DNA of 64,000 nt from Bacteroidia bacterium (lineage in GTDB: Bacteria > Bacteroidota > Bacteroidia > M30B66), in contig JAGYKL010000010.1 of the NCBI GenBank assembly GCA_018401705.1, positions 1 to 64,000 on the forward strand, written 5' to 3'. Below the pieces are notes generated by a model. The model was given only the letters and a program-made list of their open reading frames with translations. It did no database searches and had not been told where the DNA came from. Position numbers and translations under genes: made by a program. Positions 27,876 through 36,225 of the stretch are shown one piece after another (positions within the stretch are counted from its first letter, which is position 1; the number at the start of each line of letters is the position of its first letter).

Positions 27876-28302
27876 ATCGTAATACGTACAACGTAATACG
27901 TAATACGTACATCGTAATACGTGCAACGTACAACGTAATACGTAATACATATATCGTAATACGCACATCGTAAATCGTAATACGTACAGCGTACAACGAA
28001 ATACGTACAGTGAAATACGTACAGCGAAATACGTACAGCGTACAACGAAATAAGTACAGCGAAATAAGTACAGCGTACAACGAAATACGTACAGCGAAAT
28101 AAGTACAACTTACAACGTACAACGTACATCGTACATCATAATACGCACATCGCACATCGCAATACGTACAGCGTATATCGAAATACGTACAGCGTACAAC
28201 TTACAACGTACATCGTACATCATAATTCGCACATCGCACATCGCAATGCGTACAGCGTATATCGCAATTCGTAAATCGAATTACGTACATCGTAATACGT
28301 TT
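27876..28302. repeat. 61-unit heptamer tandem array
   Basis: The 427 bp divide exactly into 61 heptamers from ATCGTAA at 27876 to TACGTTT at 28296. The common units are TACGTAC, AACGTAC, ATCGTAA, AGCGTAC, AGCGAAA and ATCGCAA. No unit is longer or shorter than 7 bp, so the phase is kept throughout. Blocks of whole units are duplicated: the run beginning AACTTAC at unit 34 recurs at unit 47 with one unit less. The array sits between the S9 peptidase promoter and the end of the large adhesin gene. Because stop codons are rare in this motif, long spurious reading frames cross it. Confidence 0.95.
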
Positions 28303-28304
28303 CC

Positions 28305-28322
28305 CATCCGCCGAAAGGCGAA
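28305..28322. repeat. Short GC-rich palindromic element
   Basis: CATCCGCCGAAAGGCGAA, with stem CGCC/GGCG and a GAAA tetraloop, directly after the heptamer array. The identical 18 bp occur in inverse orientation inside the gene at 32260-33471 (positions 33237-33254). Confidence 0.7.
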
Positions 28323-28336
28323 AATCTTTTAAAATG

Positions 28337-31300
28337 TTAGCGAATTAGAGTTATGGTACCGATAGAAGTTCTTTGCTCACACTGAGTAGTTACCCTAATT
28401 CTATATGCGTAAACTCCCTCTTGAACAAGTTTACCTAAATATGTTCCATCCCAGCCATCTTCGATAGAAGTCCAGCTATAAACAAGTTCGCCCCAGCGAT
28501 TATAAATACTAGCATCTAATTTAGGCTCTCCGGTGGTGTAAACCTGAAACTTCGTGTTGATTAAATCATTATCAGGAGTAAATGAATTAGGAATGTAAAC
28601 CGGATCGTTTTGATAAATAACCATTCTAGCTGTATCTGACTCAATAACATCTCCACAACCGGAAATAACACAGCGAACAACAAGATTATTTAGTTCATTA
28701 ACAGCTTCCGCTTGAAGAACTGGGGTAGAAGAGCCGGAAATAAAACCCTCATCTTCAAGATCTATAAAGTTTCCGACTTCGTCAAGTTGCTGCCATTGAA
28801 AGTTGATGCCTTCGCCTTGAGCTACAGTTTGGAAATTCACTGCCCCTCCAGAACAAGCAACTTGAGAGAAAGGAGAAGCCAACAAAACTGGAATTCCATT
28901 TAGAAAAAGCAGAGCTTCTTCACTAAAAACAGGAACTCCGCATGTGCTATTCACTTCTGCCCGATAAAGGGCATTCTGAAGAGAGACCGGAATATTATTT
29001 ATACTTAATGTTTCTTCTGTGCTTCCCGAATAAGTTCCACTATTAAACACATTAGACCATCCATTTCCTGTATTAACCTGCCATTGAATGTTGATTTCAT
29101 TCTCAACTTCTACAGCAATTTGAACATCTTCGCCTGGACAAACAGGTGGAGGCACTTGAATAAGACTAACCGTTGGAAGAGGGCTAACTGTGAGTGTTGC
29201 AGTTTCTGAATTAACTTGAGTGTTGCAGGCATTAGCAGAGACCATGAAAACTGCTTGGTTCTGATTTAAATTCACTGGATCAACAGTGAGGGTTGAAGTG
29301 CTAACACCTGAAAATCCATTTCCTTCAATAAGATTTGAAAATGTTGCTCCTGCATCAGTACTTATCATCCACTGAAATTCTGGGTTACCAGAAATATCAG
29401 AAAAGAAAATAGCAGATTCTCCTTCGCAACTTGTAACATCAAGCGGACTAAAAATTACTTGTGGAGAAGCTGTAATTTCAAATTCAACAGCATTAGAGTT
29501 CTGAGTAGAGCCACAAATGCCATCTACTTCACATCTAAAAAGATTACCTGCATCAGCTAAAGCTGGAGAAGAAATGGTTAGAGTGGAAGTATTTACTCCA
29601 GTATAAGGGGCTGTTTCGTTTAAGTCGCTATAATTAGCCCCTCCATCTGTTGAAATTTGCCATTGAAAATTCAGATTTGTTCCATTAGCATTTAATGCGA
29701 AGCTTACATCCTGACCTTCGCAGATTGTTTCATTAGTGGGTTGATTTGTGATGTTAGTGTTAGGATTTACAGTAAGAACAACTGCAACTGTAGTAAGATC
29801 ATCAGAACACCCACCGCTTAGTATGCATTGGTAACTTAATCCATTCACGCTTGTTGCAGCTCCAATCAAGTTTAAGGTTGAAGTTTGAGCATCTGAATAG
29901 CCATTTGCATTGTTAACATTATTAAAGCCAGAACCGGAATTGACCTGCCACTGATAGGAGGTAGCTCCGGTTGCACCTACAGAAAAACTTGCTGCTTCAC
30001 CTTGGCAAACAGTAAGAGGAGTTGGTTGTTGATTCACAACAATTTCATCTCCCGGGAGAATTGTTACCTGGGTGGAAATTACTGGAGTTCCACAACCATT
30101 AATTATCACCTGATAAATATTGCCTACAAGGTTAGCCGGAGTTCCTATTATAGTTAGCACAGACGAATTAACACCCGAGTAGGGTGGATTCGATTGAATA
30201 TTACTGAAAGAGGCTCCTCCATTAGTACTAACTTGCCATTGATATGTTAAGCCAGTGCCATCGGCATCAACACTAAAACCTACAGTTTGACCATTACAAT
30301 AATTTTGATCAAAAGGCTGGGTTGTAATTGTGGGACTTGATTGCACTGTTAGAATAGCTGCGTCGGTTGGAACATTTTGTCCACAAGCACCTGAAATAAC
30401 ACATTGATAGAGGTAGCCATTTAAAGAGGCTTGAACGTTTGAAAAACTAAGAGTAGTTGTAGTTGTTCCACTGTAAGCCCCGCCTTGGATTACATTATTA
30501 AATGTTGCTCCTCCATCAGTGCTGACTTGCCATTGGTAAGTGTTACCAGCAACTGCATTACCAACAGTCATGCTGCCATTATCTCCTTCACAAACTGATA
30601 AATCATCGGGGTTAGAGTTGCTGGCACCCGGAATTTGAGTTGCAGTAAAAGTCATTCGAGCTTCTAAAGGACGCTGAAAATATTCAATTACTAAATCAGT
30701 TGGTCCCGATAAACAAATCCCATTGGGATTGGCGGTTGCTGTTGTTTTGAAACTCGTTGAATATTGCTGTTCGATAAAGCTGTTTAGAATCCAGGTAGCT
30801 CCTCCATCAATACTAAACCTAATGCCATCATCTCCCTGAATGGTGAACGTGTAGTATCCCGGAGCAAAGTTTTCTTGTCTAAGTAGTCTTATGCTGAAGT
30901 TTTCAGTAAGTGAACTTCCACAGCCGATGCTAGTGCCATCATTCCAAGTTCCGGGAACACCCCCTGCTGATGATAAATTGATATCAAAACCCAGAGGGTT
31001 GATAACAACATGACCTTGATAATTTGAATTATTGAAAAAGTCCTGAGCAGCAACAATAGCCGGGGTATTTAATGTATTTCCGGTTGTAGGTGTCCATGTG
31101 TAAACATGACCATTCCAATTGCCTGAGCCTTGCGCGTTGGGAGCTATTGGAGCTATTGGTGCTACGTATGGAGTTATTGTTATGAAATTATTTCCACTGC
31201 ATTGAAATAAATCATTGGAAACATATCCAGTGGATGCCCGAATTTTAATTGTGTAATTACTTCCCGGTGGGGTTGCAATAGGAATTACAATGCGCGCAAA

Positions 31301-31609
31301 CAGATTATTGATGTTTCCTGAAAAAATATATGGCCCAAGCTGCCACGTAGTACCATTGTTGGTAGAGAATTCAGAAAATGGTAATACTTGTGTTCCTGTC
31401 GCAAACGAACCGGCTGAATTAGAAAGCAGAGCTTCAATTTGACTTCCTGCCGGTAGGTTCTCAATTTGGTTGACTTTTAATGTAATTGTTCCGCTTGCAC
31501 AAATTACAGGACAAGAATAGGGGACTGGCTCACTCCTTGAAATGTACTGGGCATTTAAGACAACTGCTCCGAATAATAACAGCACAAATATTAGCAACTT
31601 ACGCAACAT
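28337..31609 (-). CDS. Large Ig-like-repeat protein with T9SS type B sorting domain
   Basis: Secreted protein of 1,090 residues. Signal peptide MLRKLLIFVLLLFGAVVLNAQ. Residues about 25-150 form a beta domain, and about 150-335 a PA14-like segment (GDDGIRFSIDGGATW, IEYFQRPLEARMTF). About eight Ig-like repeats of about 85 residues follow, with the recurring core TYQWQVSTDGGATFNNV, SGTTTTTLSFSNV and YQCVISG..CG. The end is the type B, gliding-associated sorting domain (VYIPNSFTPDNDLINTKFQV, YNRWGELVYSWTS, GVYAYRIRVTTQ). It is probably a cell-surface adhesin or glycan-binding protein. Confidence 0.92.
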   Translation of the reverse strand: MLRKLLIFVLLLFGAVVLNAQYISRSEPVPYSCPVICASGTITLKVNQIENLPAGSQIEALLSNSAGSFATGTQVLPFSEFSTNNGTTWQLGPYIFSGNINNLFARIVIPIATPPGSNYTIKIRASTGYVSNDLFQCSGNNFITITPYVAPIAPIAPNAQGSGNWNGHVYTWTPTTGNTLNTPAIVAAQDFFNNSNYQGHVVINPLGFDINLSSAGGVPGTWNDGTSIGCGSSLTENFSIRLLRQENFAPGYYTFTIQGDDGIRFSIDGGATWILNSFIEQQYSTSFKTTATANPNGICLSGPTDLVIEYFQRPLEARMTFTATQIPGASNSNPDDLSVCEGDNGSMTVGNAVAGNTYQWQVSTDGGATFNNVIQGGAYSGTTTTTLSFSNVQASLNGYLYQCVISGACGQNVPTDAAILTVQSSPTITTQPFDQNYCNGQTVGFSVDADGTGLTYQWQVSTNGGASFSNIQSNPPYSGVNSSVLTIIGTPANLVGNIYQVIINGCGTPVISTQVTILPGDEIVVNQQPTPLTVCQGEAASFSVGATGATSYQWQVNSGSGFNNVNNANGYSDAQTSTLNLIGAATSVNGLSYQCILSGGCSDDLTTVAVVLTVNPNTNITNQPTNETICEGQDVSFALNANGTNLNFQWQISTDGGANYSDLNETAPYTGVNTSTLTISSPALADAGNLFRCEVDGICGSTQNSNAVEFEITASPQVIFSPLDVTSCEGESAIFFSDISGNPEFQWMISTDAGATFSNLIEGNGFSGVSTSTLTVDPVNLNQNQAVFMVSANACNTQVNSETATLTVSPLPTVSLIQVPPPVCPGEDVQIAVEVENEINIQWQVNTGNGWSNVFNSGTYSGSTEETLSINNIPVSLQNALYRAEVNSTCGVPVFSEEALLFLNGIPVLLASPFSQVACSGGAVNFQTVAQGEGINFQWQQLDEVGNFIDLEDEGFISGSSTPVLQAEAVNELNNLVVRCVISGCGDVIESDTARMVIYQNDPVYIPNSFTPDNDLINTKFQVYTTGEPKLDASIYNRWGELVYSWTSIEDGWDGTYLGKLVQEGVYAYRIRVTTQCEQRTSIGTITLIR

Positions 31610-31681
31610 GGTGTAAATATCGGAATTTTCAGTGTCAACGATACACTAAGGATTAAATTTATCTGTGCAACACCTCATTGT

Positions 31682-32221
31682 TTAACACCTTAGTTTGTTC
31701 GATATCTTAAGATAATTTCTTCCTGCAGCAGAAAATGCTGCTGATTCAAATGGCATATTTTCCTTTATGTATGGACTTATTTCCTGAGCTAAATCAGGAT
31801 AGTGTTTTGTCAACCTTAATAGCACATGAATAGCAAATACCCTACAAGCGATAGCATCATTTCTATCCATGAGTCTGTTAATACAAGAGTCTATTAGTTC
31901 TGCATGGATTTCTTCTCTTAGATTTATTTTCATAAATACTCGTAAAGCAGTTCTTCGAATGGATGAATGGCTCATTGTATTTGCGAGCAATTTTAAAATT
32001 GATTCATCATATTTCTCTACTAATTCAGGCTTTTCATCGACTAATAATTGAATCAATCTCGCTGATACAAACTGTACTCTTTCAGTTCCATAAATAAGGT
32101 CGTGCATTATCGAGTCGAGAAAATCTTTATCGGCAAGGCAAGTTGAAATGAAAACATCATAATCCTTTCTAAATCTTGCTAATAGCAAGGGCGCCTTTAA
32201 TTCAGCATAGGTATTTTTCAT
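31682..32221 (-). CDS. Helical (HEAT-like) protein of unknown function
   Basis: A 179-residue, all-helical cytoplasmic protein. Successive helix pairs (VQFVSARLIQLLVDEKPEL, SSIRRTALRVFMKINLREE, DAIACRVFAIHVLLRLTKHY) look like HEAT/ARM repeats, which commonly mediate protein contacts. No catalytic motif is seen. It is divergent from the secreted phosphatase-family gene, with 38 bp between start codons. I do not recognise a named family. Confidence 0.75.
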   Translation of the reverse strand: MKNTYAELKAPLLLARFRKDYDVFISTCLADKDFLDSIMHDLIYGTERVQFVSARLIQLLVDEKPELVEKYDESILKLLANTMSHSSIRRTALRVFMKINLREEIHAELIDSCINRLMDRNDAIACRVFAIHVLLRLTKHYPDLAQEISPYIKENMPFESAAFSAAGRNYLKISNKLRC

Positions 32222-32259
32222 GCTGCAATTTCGTGAATATTTATCCTTTACTTTGCTTA

Positions 32260-33471
32260 ATGCTTAGAAGTCTATCACTCTTTATCTTTGTTTTTTGTTG
32301 CGTGTTTGGGCTAAATGCTCAAAAAGACACTTTGAAATTGATGCAATATAATTTGCTCATGTTTCCTGAATCAAATCCAACTAAAGCTGTGCATCTTGAA
32401 ACGATACTCGAATATTTGCAACCTGATATAATCACGCTTAATGAGCTAACTTCATCTGCAGCAATAGATTCAATTTATTCTGTAGTTGATACTGCTAAAT
32501 ATCAGTTTGGACCTTTTTATGCCGACACTGACATTAGTAACGCTATTATTTATAACAAACAAAAGTTGGGTTTAGCGAGTTCATTCGCCTTTCAAACTAG
32601 TCCTAGAAAAACTCATGTTTACAAGCTTTTTTCGAAAAATCAGGACTTCTTTGCTTTTCCTGATACCGTTTTCATTAATGTAGGAGTGGTGCATTTCAAA
32701 TCATCACAGGGAGGGACAAATCAGAATATAAGATTAATTCAAGCAATAGATATTACAGATTACATTCGTGTATTTGAACCAGATAACTTCATCTTGGCTG
32801 GTGATTATAACATGTATACAAGTGAGGAGCCCGCTTATCAGGAGTTAATTTCAAATGCAAATGATTATTTAGTTGATCCGATTAGTCGCCCAGGAAATTG
32901 GAATAATAACGGCTCTTTTTCAGATATACATACTCAAAGTCCAAGAACAACTTCTTTTGATGGAGGTGTTACCGGCGGACTTGATGATAGGTTCGATATT
33001 ATGTTGGTTTTGAATGAGATTATGGAAGGAACAGGAGGAGTTAGGTATTTACCAGGAACCTATTTTGTGCCAGGCAACGACGGCAACCATTTTAATAAGT
33101 CAATACTGCAAACCCCTGAAAACACAAGTGCTCCTCAGGAAATTCTGGAAGCTTTACATGCAATGAGCGATCATTTACCAGTAGTTATGGAAATTGAAAT
33201 GGATCCATCTCAGGTTAGCACAAGAGTAAAGAAATATTCGCCTTTCGGCGGATGTTGCCCTAAGCCAGCTGAACTATTTTCAGATGAGAATATAACAACT
33301 TGGGCTATTTATGATTACTCTGGTAAATTGGAAGAGATGTCAGGAAGTTTGAGATTAGGTGATTTGCAATTAAACCCTGGATTTTATATGGTAAAACTAA
33401 GTAATTCAGATTGCAATTGCACTTATAAGATGGTGATTAGGGCTGATGGTGAGATACTATTTTCACGCTAA
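32260..33471 (+). CDS. Secreted endonuclease/exonuclease/phosphatase family protein
   Basis: A 403-residue exported member of the Mg-dependent EEP fold (DNase I-like). ATG 32260 gives signal peptide MLRSLSLFIFVFCCVFGLNAQ; the longer frame from 32176 would overlap the divergent gene. EEP landmarks are KLMQYNLLMFPE, ITLNELTS (metal-binding Glu), LAGDYNMYTSEEP (usual GDFN position) and the C-terminal catalytic AMSDHLPVVMEIE. The final about 60 residues (TTWAIYDYSGKLEEMSGSLR, NPGFYMVKLSNSD) resemble a T9SS type A sorting domain but lack the usual YPNP. The linker before it is encoded by the GC-rich palindromic element at 33237-33254. A near -7 box TTACTTTG (32248-32255) ends 4 nt before ATG. Confidence 0.87.
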   Translation: MLRSLSLFIFVFCCVFGLNAQKDTLKLMQYNLLMFPESNPTKAVHLETILEYLQPDIITLNELTSSAAIDSIYSVVDTAKYQFGPFYADTDISNAIIYNKQKLGLASSFAFQTSPRKTHVYKLFSKNQDFFAFPDTVFINVGVVHFKSSQGGTNQNIRLIQAIDITDYIRVFEPDNFILAGDYNMYTSEEPAYQELISNANDYLVDPISRPGNWNNNGSFSDIHTQSPRTTSFDGGVTGGLDDRFDIMLVLNEIMEGTGGVRYLPGTYFVPGNDGNHFNKSILQTPENTSAPQEILEALHAMSDHLPVVMEIEMDPSQVSTRVKKYSPFGGCCPKPAELFSDENITTWAIYDYSGKLEEMSGSLRLGDLQLNPGFYMVKLSNSDCNCTYKMVIRADGEILFSR

Positions 33472-33661
33472 GTTCCTCATCAAACAGAACCACATCGCCA
33501 ACACGAAGCTTGTTTCGCTTTCGTAATTCAGTTTGCCCATTTACTTTTACAACACCTGCCTCAATTGCTTGATTAGCCTGACCTCCGGTTTCGGTCCAAA
33601 ACATTAGCTTGATGAGTTTATTCAACTCGATGTATTCAGTAGTGATTTCGAATTCTTGCAT
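33437..33661 (-). CDS. S4-domain RNA-binding protein (YbcJ-like)
   Basis: A 74-residue protein consisting of one S4 RNA-binding fold, similar to E. coli YbcJ: YIELNKLIKLMFWTETGGQA, NQAIEAGVVKVNGQTELRKR, NKLRVGDVV. It probably binds structured RNA; the target is unknown. The start at 33661 (MQEFEITTEY) is preferred over 33682 because the upstream codons run into the 57-bp repeat array. Its 3' end overlaps the convergent phosphatase-family gene by 35 bp. Confidence 0.9.
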   Translation of the reverse strand: MQEFEITTEYIELNKLIKLMFWTETGGQANQAIEAGVVKVNGQTELRKRNKLRVGDVVLFDEELSVKIVSHHQP

Positions 33662-33678
33662 TGATTGGTTATTAAACA

Positions 33679-33875
33679 TCAAACTTCGACAGGCTCAGTT
33701 TGACGTTTACTAATCTAGTCAAACAGAGTCTCCAGTCAAACTTCGACAGGCTCAGTTTGACGTTTACTAATCTAGTCAAACAGAGTCTCTAGTCAAACTT
33801 CTGACAGGCTCAGTTTGACGTTTACTAATCTAGTCAAACAGAGTCTCCAGTCAAACTGAGCTTGTCGAAGTTTGA
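33679..33875. repeat. 57-bp direct repeats closed by an inverted copy
   Basis: Three units start at 33679, 33736 and 33793 (the third has one extra T). Each opens with a 25-bp imperfect palindrome (TCAAACTTCGACAGGC... ending CAGTTTGA) and ends with TCTAGTCAAACAGAGTCTC plus CAG or TAG. The fourth copy of the palindrome, at 33851-33875, is inverted, with one base changed. The array fills the gap between ndk and the S4 gene. Confidence 0.95.
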
Positions 33876-33885
33876 TTGGAGTATT

Positions 33886-34305
33886 TTAAAAACGCTCCAA
33901 TTCACTAAAGAAGAAATTCCCTTCAATGATTGCATTTTCATCGCTATCAGAACCGTGCATAGCATTAGCATCGATAGATTTAGCGAACATAGCACGGATA
34001 GTTCCTGGTGCTGCTTTAGTTGGATCAGTAGCTCCGATTAAGTCACGAAAATCTGCAACAGCATTATCTTTTTCAAGAATTGCAGCTACGATTGGTCCAG
34101 AAGACATGAAGGAAACTAAGTCGTTGAAAAATCCACGTTCTTTGTGAATTGCATAAAATTTACCAGCAGATTCTGGAGTTAAATGCGTGTATTTCATTGC
34201 GCGGATTGTGAATCCAGCTTCATTAATTTTTTGAAGAATTGCTCCGATGTGATTGTTTGAAACCGCATCAGGTTTAATCATTGTGAAGGTTACTGAGCCT
34301 GCCAT
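33886..34305 (-). CDS. ndk: Nucleoside diphosphate kinase
   Basis: Transfers the gamma-phosphate from ATP to nucleoside diphosphates in the cytoplasm through a phospho-histidine intermediate. The 139-residue product has [19 protein letters not shown] at the N-terminus, [28 protein letters not shown] and the active-site His at residue 117 in [12 protein letters not shown], the same position as in E. coli. It has its own promoter at 34337-34344 and is followed by the repeat array. Confidence 0.98.
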   Translation of the reverse strand: MAGSVTFTMIKPDAVSNNHIGAILQKINEAGFTIRAMKYTHLTPESAGKFYAIHKERGFFNDLVSFMSSGPIVAAILEKDNAVADFRDLIGATDPTKAAPGTIRAMFAKSIDANAMHGSDSDENAIIEGNFFFSELERF

Positions 34306-34336
34306 GTTTTCTTTTTATAGGTGTTATTTGAGGCGG

Positions 34337-34344
34337 CAAAAGTA
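34337..34344 (-). promoter_or_regulatory. -7 box TACTTTTG of ndk
   Basis: Exact TAnnTTTG on the minus strand, 31 nt before the ndk ATG. No -33 TTG at the usual distance is visible. Confidence 0.6.
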
Positions 34345-34392
34345 AGAAAAAGAAACTTGTAAAAGTTCTGAATTAGTTCATCAGAATATTAT

Positions 34393-35175
34393 TTAATACG
34401 GTTTTCGATTTCGCCAATAAGTAACAAAGTTGTCCAAGTCGTTTACTTGGAGATAATCAGCACCAGCATTAAGAAATAGGTCAAAAGCATTTGGCACTTC
34501 CGGAATGTCATAAACCCTCACTTTTCTTCCTGATTTTTGAGCCACTTTAATCATAGAGCTGAAACTATGATATTGCATATTGGGCATACTTCCGTTGCCA
34601 TTCCAATCGTAAACCTTCTTAAATCTCATTCCTGCTGTGCTTTTAAAAATGGAAGCATCTTCGGGACTGGTTTTGTTAAATGGCACTTCTGTAAAAACAA
34701 ATGAAGAAGACGAAATATATTCTGGAGTATTACCATTCTTTCCAGTTACAATAAGCCTGATTGCCTTTTTATTTATGCCATCTGAGCTCTTCGAACTTAA
34801 GATTTCAGAGTAGGGGCCAAGCTCTTTTTCTAAAGCTTTTACCGTTTCTATATCATCCGAGCGAAGCTCGAAAACCATAATAAACTCTTCTGTTCTTTCT
34901 AAATAAATATTGCCTTTTCTTTCACTAATCAACTTATTAGCAGGCTTTAGATATTTTTCACTTAACAAATTTGAACCACAATATAGATTGCCATCTTTCT
35001 TCAAACTAAGTTCAGCAGATATTCCAGCGAAACCATTTTCAAGAGCTTCATGAAGTGGCTTTTTTCTATCATGGTCATTTCCAGCAATTGCTCTTGCTAT
35101 GTATGCTGGCTGTGCGCTCAATAAAATGCATTGAAATAAAATTGAGAATAATATAAACTGAAATTTCATGCTCAT
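34393..35175 (-). CDS. GDPD-like (TIM-barrel) secreted protein, probably inactive
   Basis: A 260-residue exported protein (signal peptide MKFQFILFSILFQCILLSAQ; ATG at 35175 or 35169). The overall pattern is that of PI-PLC/GDPD-family proteins of Bacteroidota: IARAIAGNDHDRKKPLHEAL, NGFAGISAELSL, LYCGSNLL and the closing GADYLQVNDLDNF. Active relatives have AHND, EAD and HD at the first three places, supplying the two catalytic His and the metal ligands. Here these read AGND, SAE and SN, so the catalytic residues appear lost. It is the third gene of an operon behind an aldo/keto reductase, 15 bp away. Alignment by eye could misplace a residue. Confidence 0.7.
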   Translation of the reverse strand: MSMKFQFILFSILFQCILLSAQPAYIARAIAGNDHDRKKPLHEALENGFAGISAELSLKKDGNLYCGSNLLSEKYLKPANKLISERKGNIYLERTEEFIMVFELRSDDIETVKALEKELGPYSEILSSKSSDGINKKAIRLIVTGKNGNTPEYISSSSFVFTEVPFNKTSPEDASIFKSTAGMRFKKVYDWNGNGSMPNMQYHSFSSMIKVAQKSGRKVRVYDIPEVPNAFDLFLNAGADYLQVNDLDNFVTYWRNRKPY

Positions 35176-35190
35176 AAGTTAGCATTTACT

Positions 35191-36225
35191 TTAACGCAAG
35201 TCTTTTTTTCTGTGATTATCCACCTGCTCAAAGGTGCCTCCAAATAATACATCTTTTACTCCATCAGTTTCCAGGAATTCATGCGGAAAGCCTAGATTTT
35301 GTTGACTAATCTCATTTAACAACTTCAATTCTTCATCAGGAATAAGCAAATCAACACACTTTAGACTGTCCTCAAGTTGATGCGGTAAACGAGCACCAAT
35401 TATAGGAATCACTAATTGATCTCGCTGGCGAGTCCATTGAATAGCAACCTGAGCAGGAGTCACTCCAAGACGTTGCGCAACACCAACAACAACAGAAGCA
35501 ATTTTATTAGCACGATCACCCCGTCTTTCACTGTTTTCTTTCACTCTGCCTGCTTCATCTTTTAAATATTTGCCCGTTAATGCACCTCCCGCAAGTGGTG
35601 CCCAAGGTGTTACAGCTAAATCTAAAGCTTTTGCCATTGGTAAAAGGTCGGCTTCAGGGCTGCGCTGTAATAGATTATATTCAACCTGAAGAGCTGCAAA
35701 TTTTGCCCATCCTCTAAGTTCGGCAAGTGTGTTGCATTGCGAAACAATCCATGCTGGTGTATCGCTAACTCCAATATAATGAACCAAGCCTCTGGTTACC
35801 AGATCTTCAAGTCCACGCATAACTTCTTCAGTTCTTGTTGTAAAATCCCAGGCATGAATCCAAAGTAAATCGATGTATTCTGTATTCAACCTTTCTAAAC
35901 TGGTTTTTACAGATCTCATTAAGTTTTTTCGATGATTACCGGCAAAGTTAGGATCCCCGTTTCTGTCTTTGAGAGCAAATTTTGTTGCTAGTACAAAGTG
36001 ATCGCGGTCAGAAGCAATCATTTCGCCAAGCCATTTTTCACTTGTTCCTTCAGTATAACGATTCGCTGTGTCAAAAAAATTTCCACCTGCATTTGAATAG
36101 GTTTCAAAAACCTGTTGACTCTCACTACGATTTGAACCCCAATTCCATTCTAAACCAAAAGTCATTGTTCCCAAGCATAGCTCCGAAACTCTAAGGCCTG
36201 AATTGCCTAATAATTTATACTTCAT
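35191..36225 (-). CDS. Aldo/keto reductase
   Basis: NADPH-dependent oxidoreductase of the AKR superfamily, 344 residues, cytoplasmic. It has the Asp-Tyr pair in NFFDTANRYTEG, the Lys in VLATKFAL and the His in DLLWIHAWD, the full catalytic tetrad. The cofactor-binding end (VIPIIGARLPHQLEDSLKCV) is also present. Its start overlaps the stop of the upstream secreted-protein gene by 4 bp (ATGA), so the two are translationally coupled. Substrate unknown. Confidence 0.93.
   Translation of the reverse strand: MKYKLLGNSGLRVSELCLGTMTFGLEWNWGSNRSESQQVFETYSNAGGNFFDTANRYTEGTSEKWLGEMIASDRDHFVLATKFALKDRNGDPNFAGNHRKNLMRSVKTSLERLNTEYIDLLWIHAWDFTTRTEEVMRGLEDLVTRGLVHYIGVSDTPAWIVSQCNTLAELRGWAKFAALQVEYNLLQRSPEADLLPMAKALDLAVTPWAPLAGGALTGKYLKDEAGRVKENSERRGDRANKIASVVVGVAQRLGVTPAQVAIQWTRQRDQLVIPIIGARLPHQLEDSLKCVDLLIPDEELKLLNEISQQNLGFPHEFLETDGVKDVLFGGTFEQVDNHRKKDLR

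Noticed and set aside
27823-28155. Open frames of 110 and 95 codons on the minus strand (also 27842-28129) reading CTYFAVRISLY-like repeats
   Set aside because: They are translations of the heptamer array, which lacks stop codons in several frames. The peptide has a forced 7-residue period and two overlapping frames look equally good, so neither is evidence of a gene.
33679-33875. CRISPR array
   Set aside because: The 57-bp units repeat along their whole length, with no unique spacers between repeats, and no cas genes are nearby.
34393-36225. AKR and GDPD-like genes as a horizontally acquired island
   Set aside because: Codon use and base composition look like the neighbours, with no flanking repeats or integrase.
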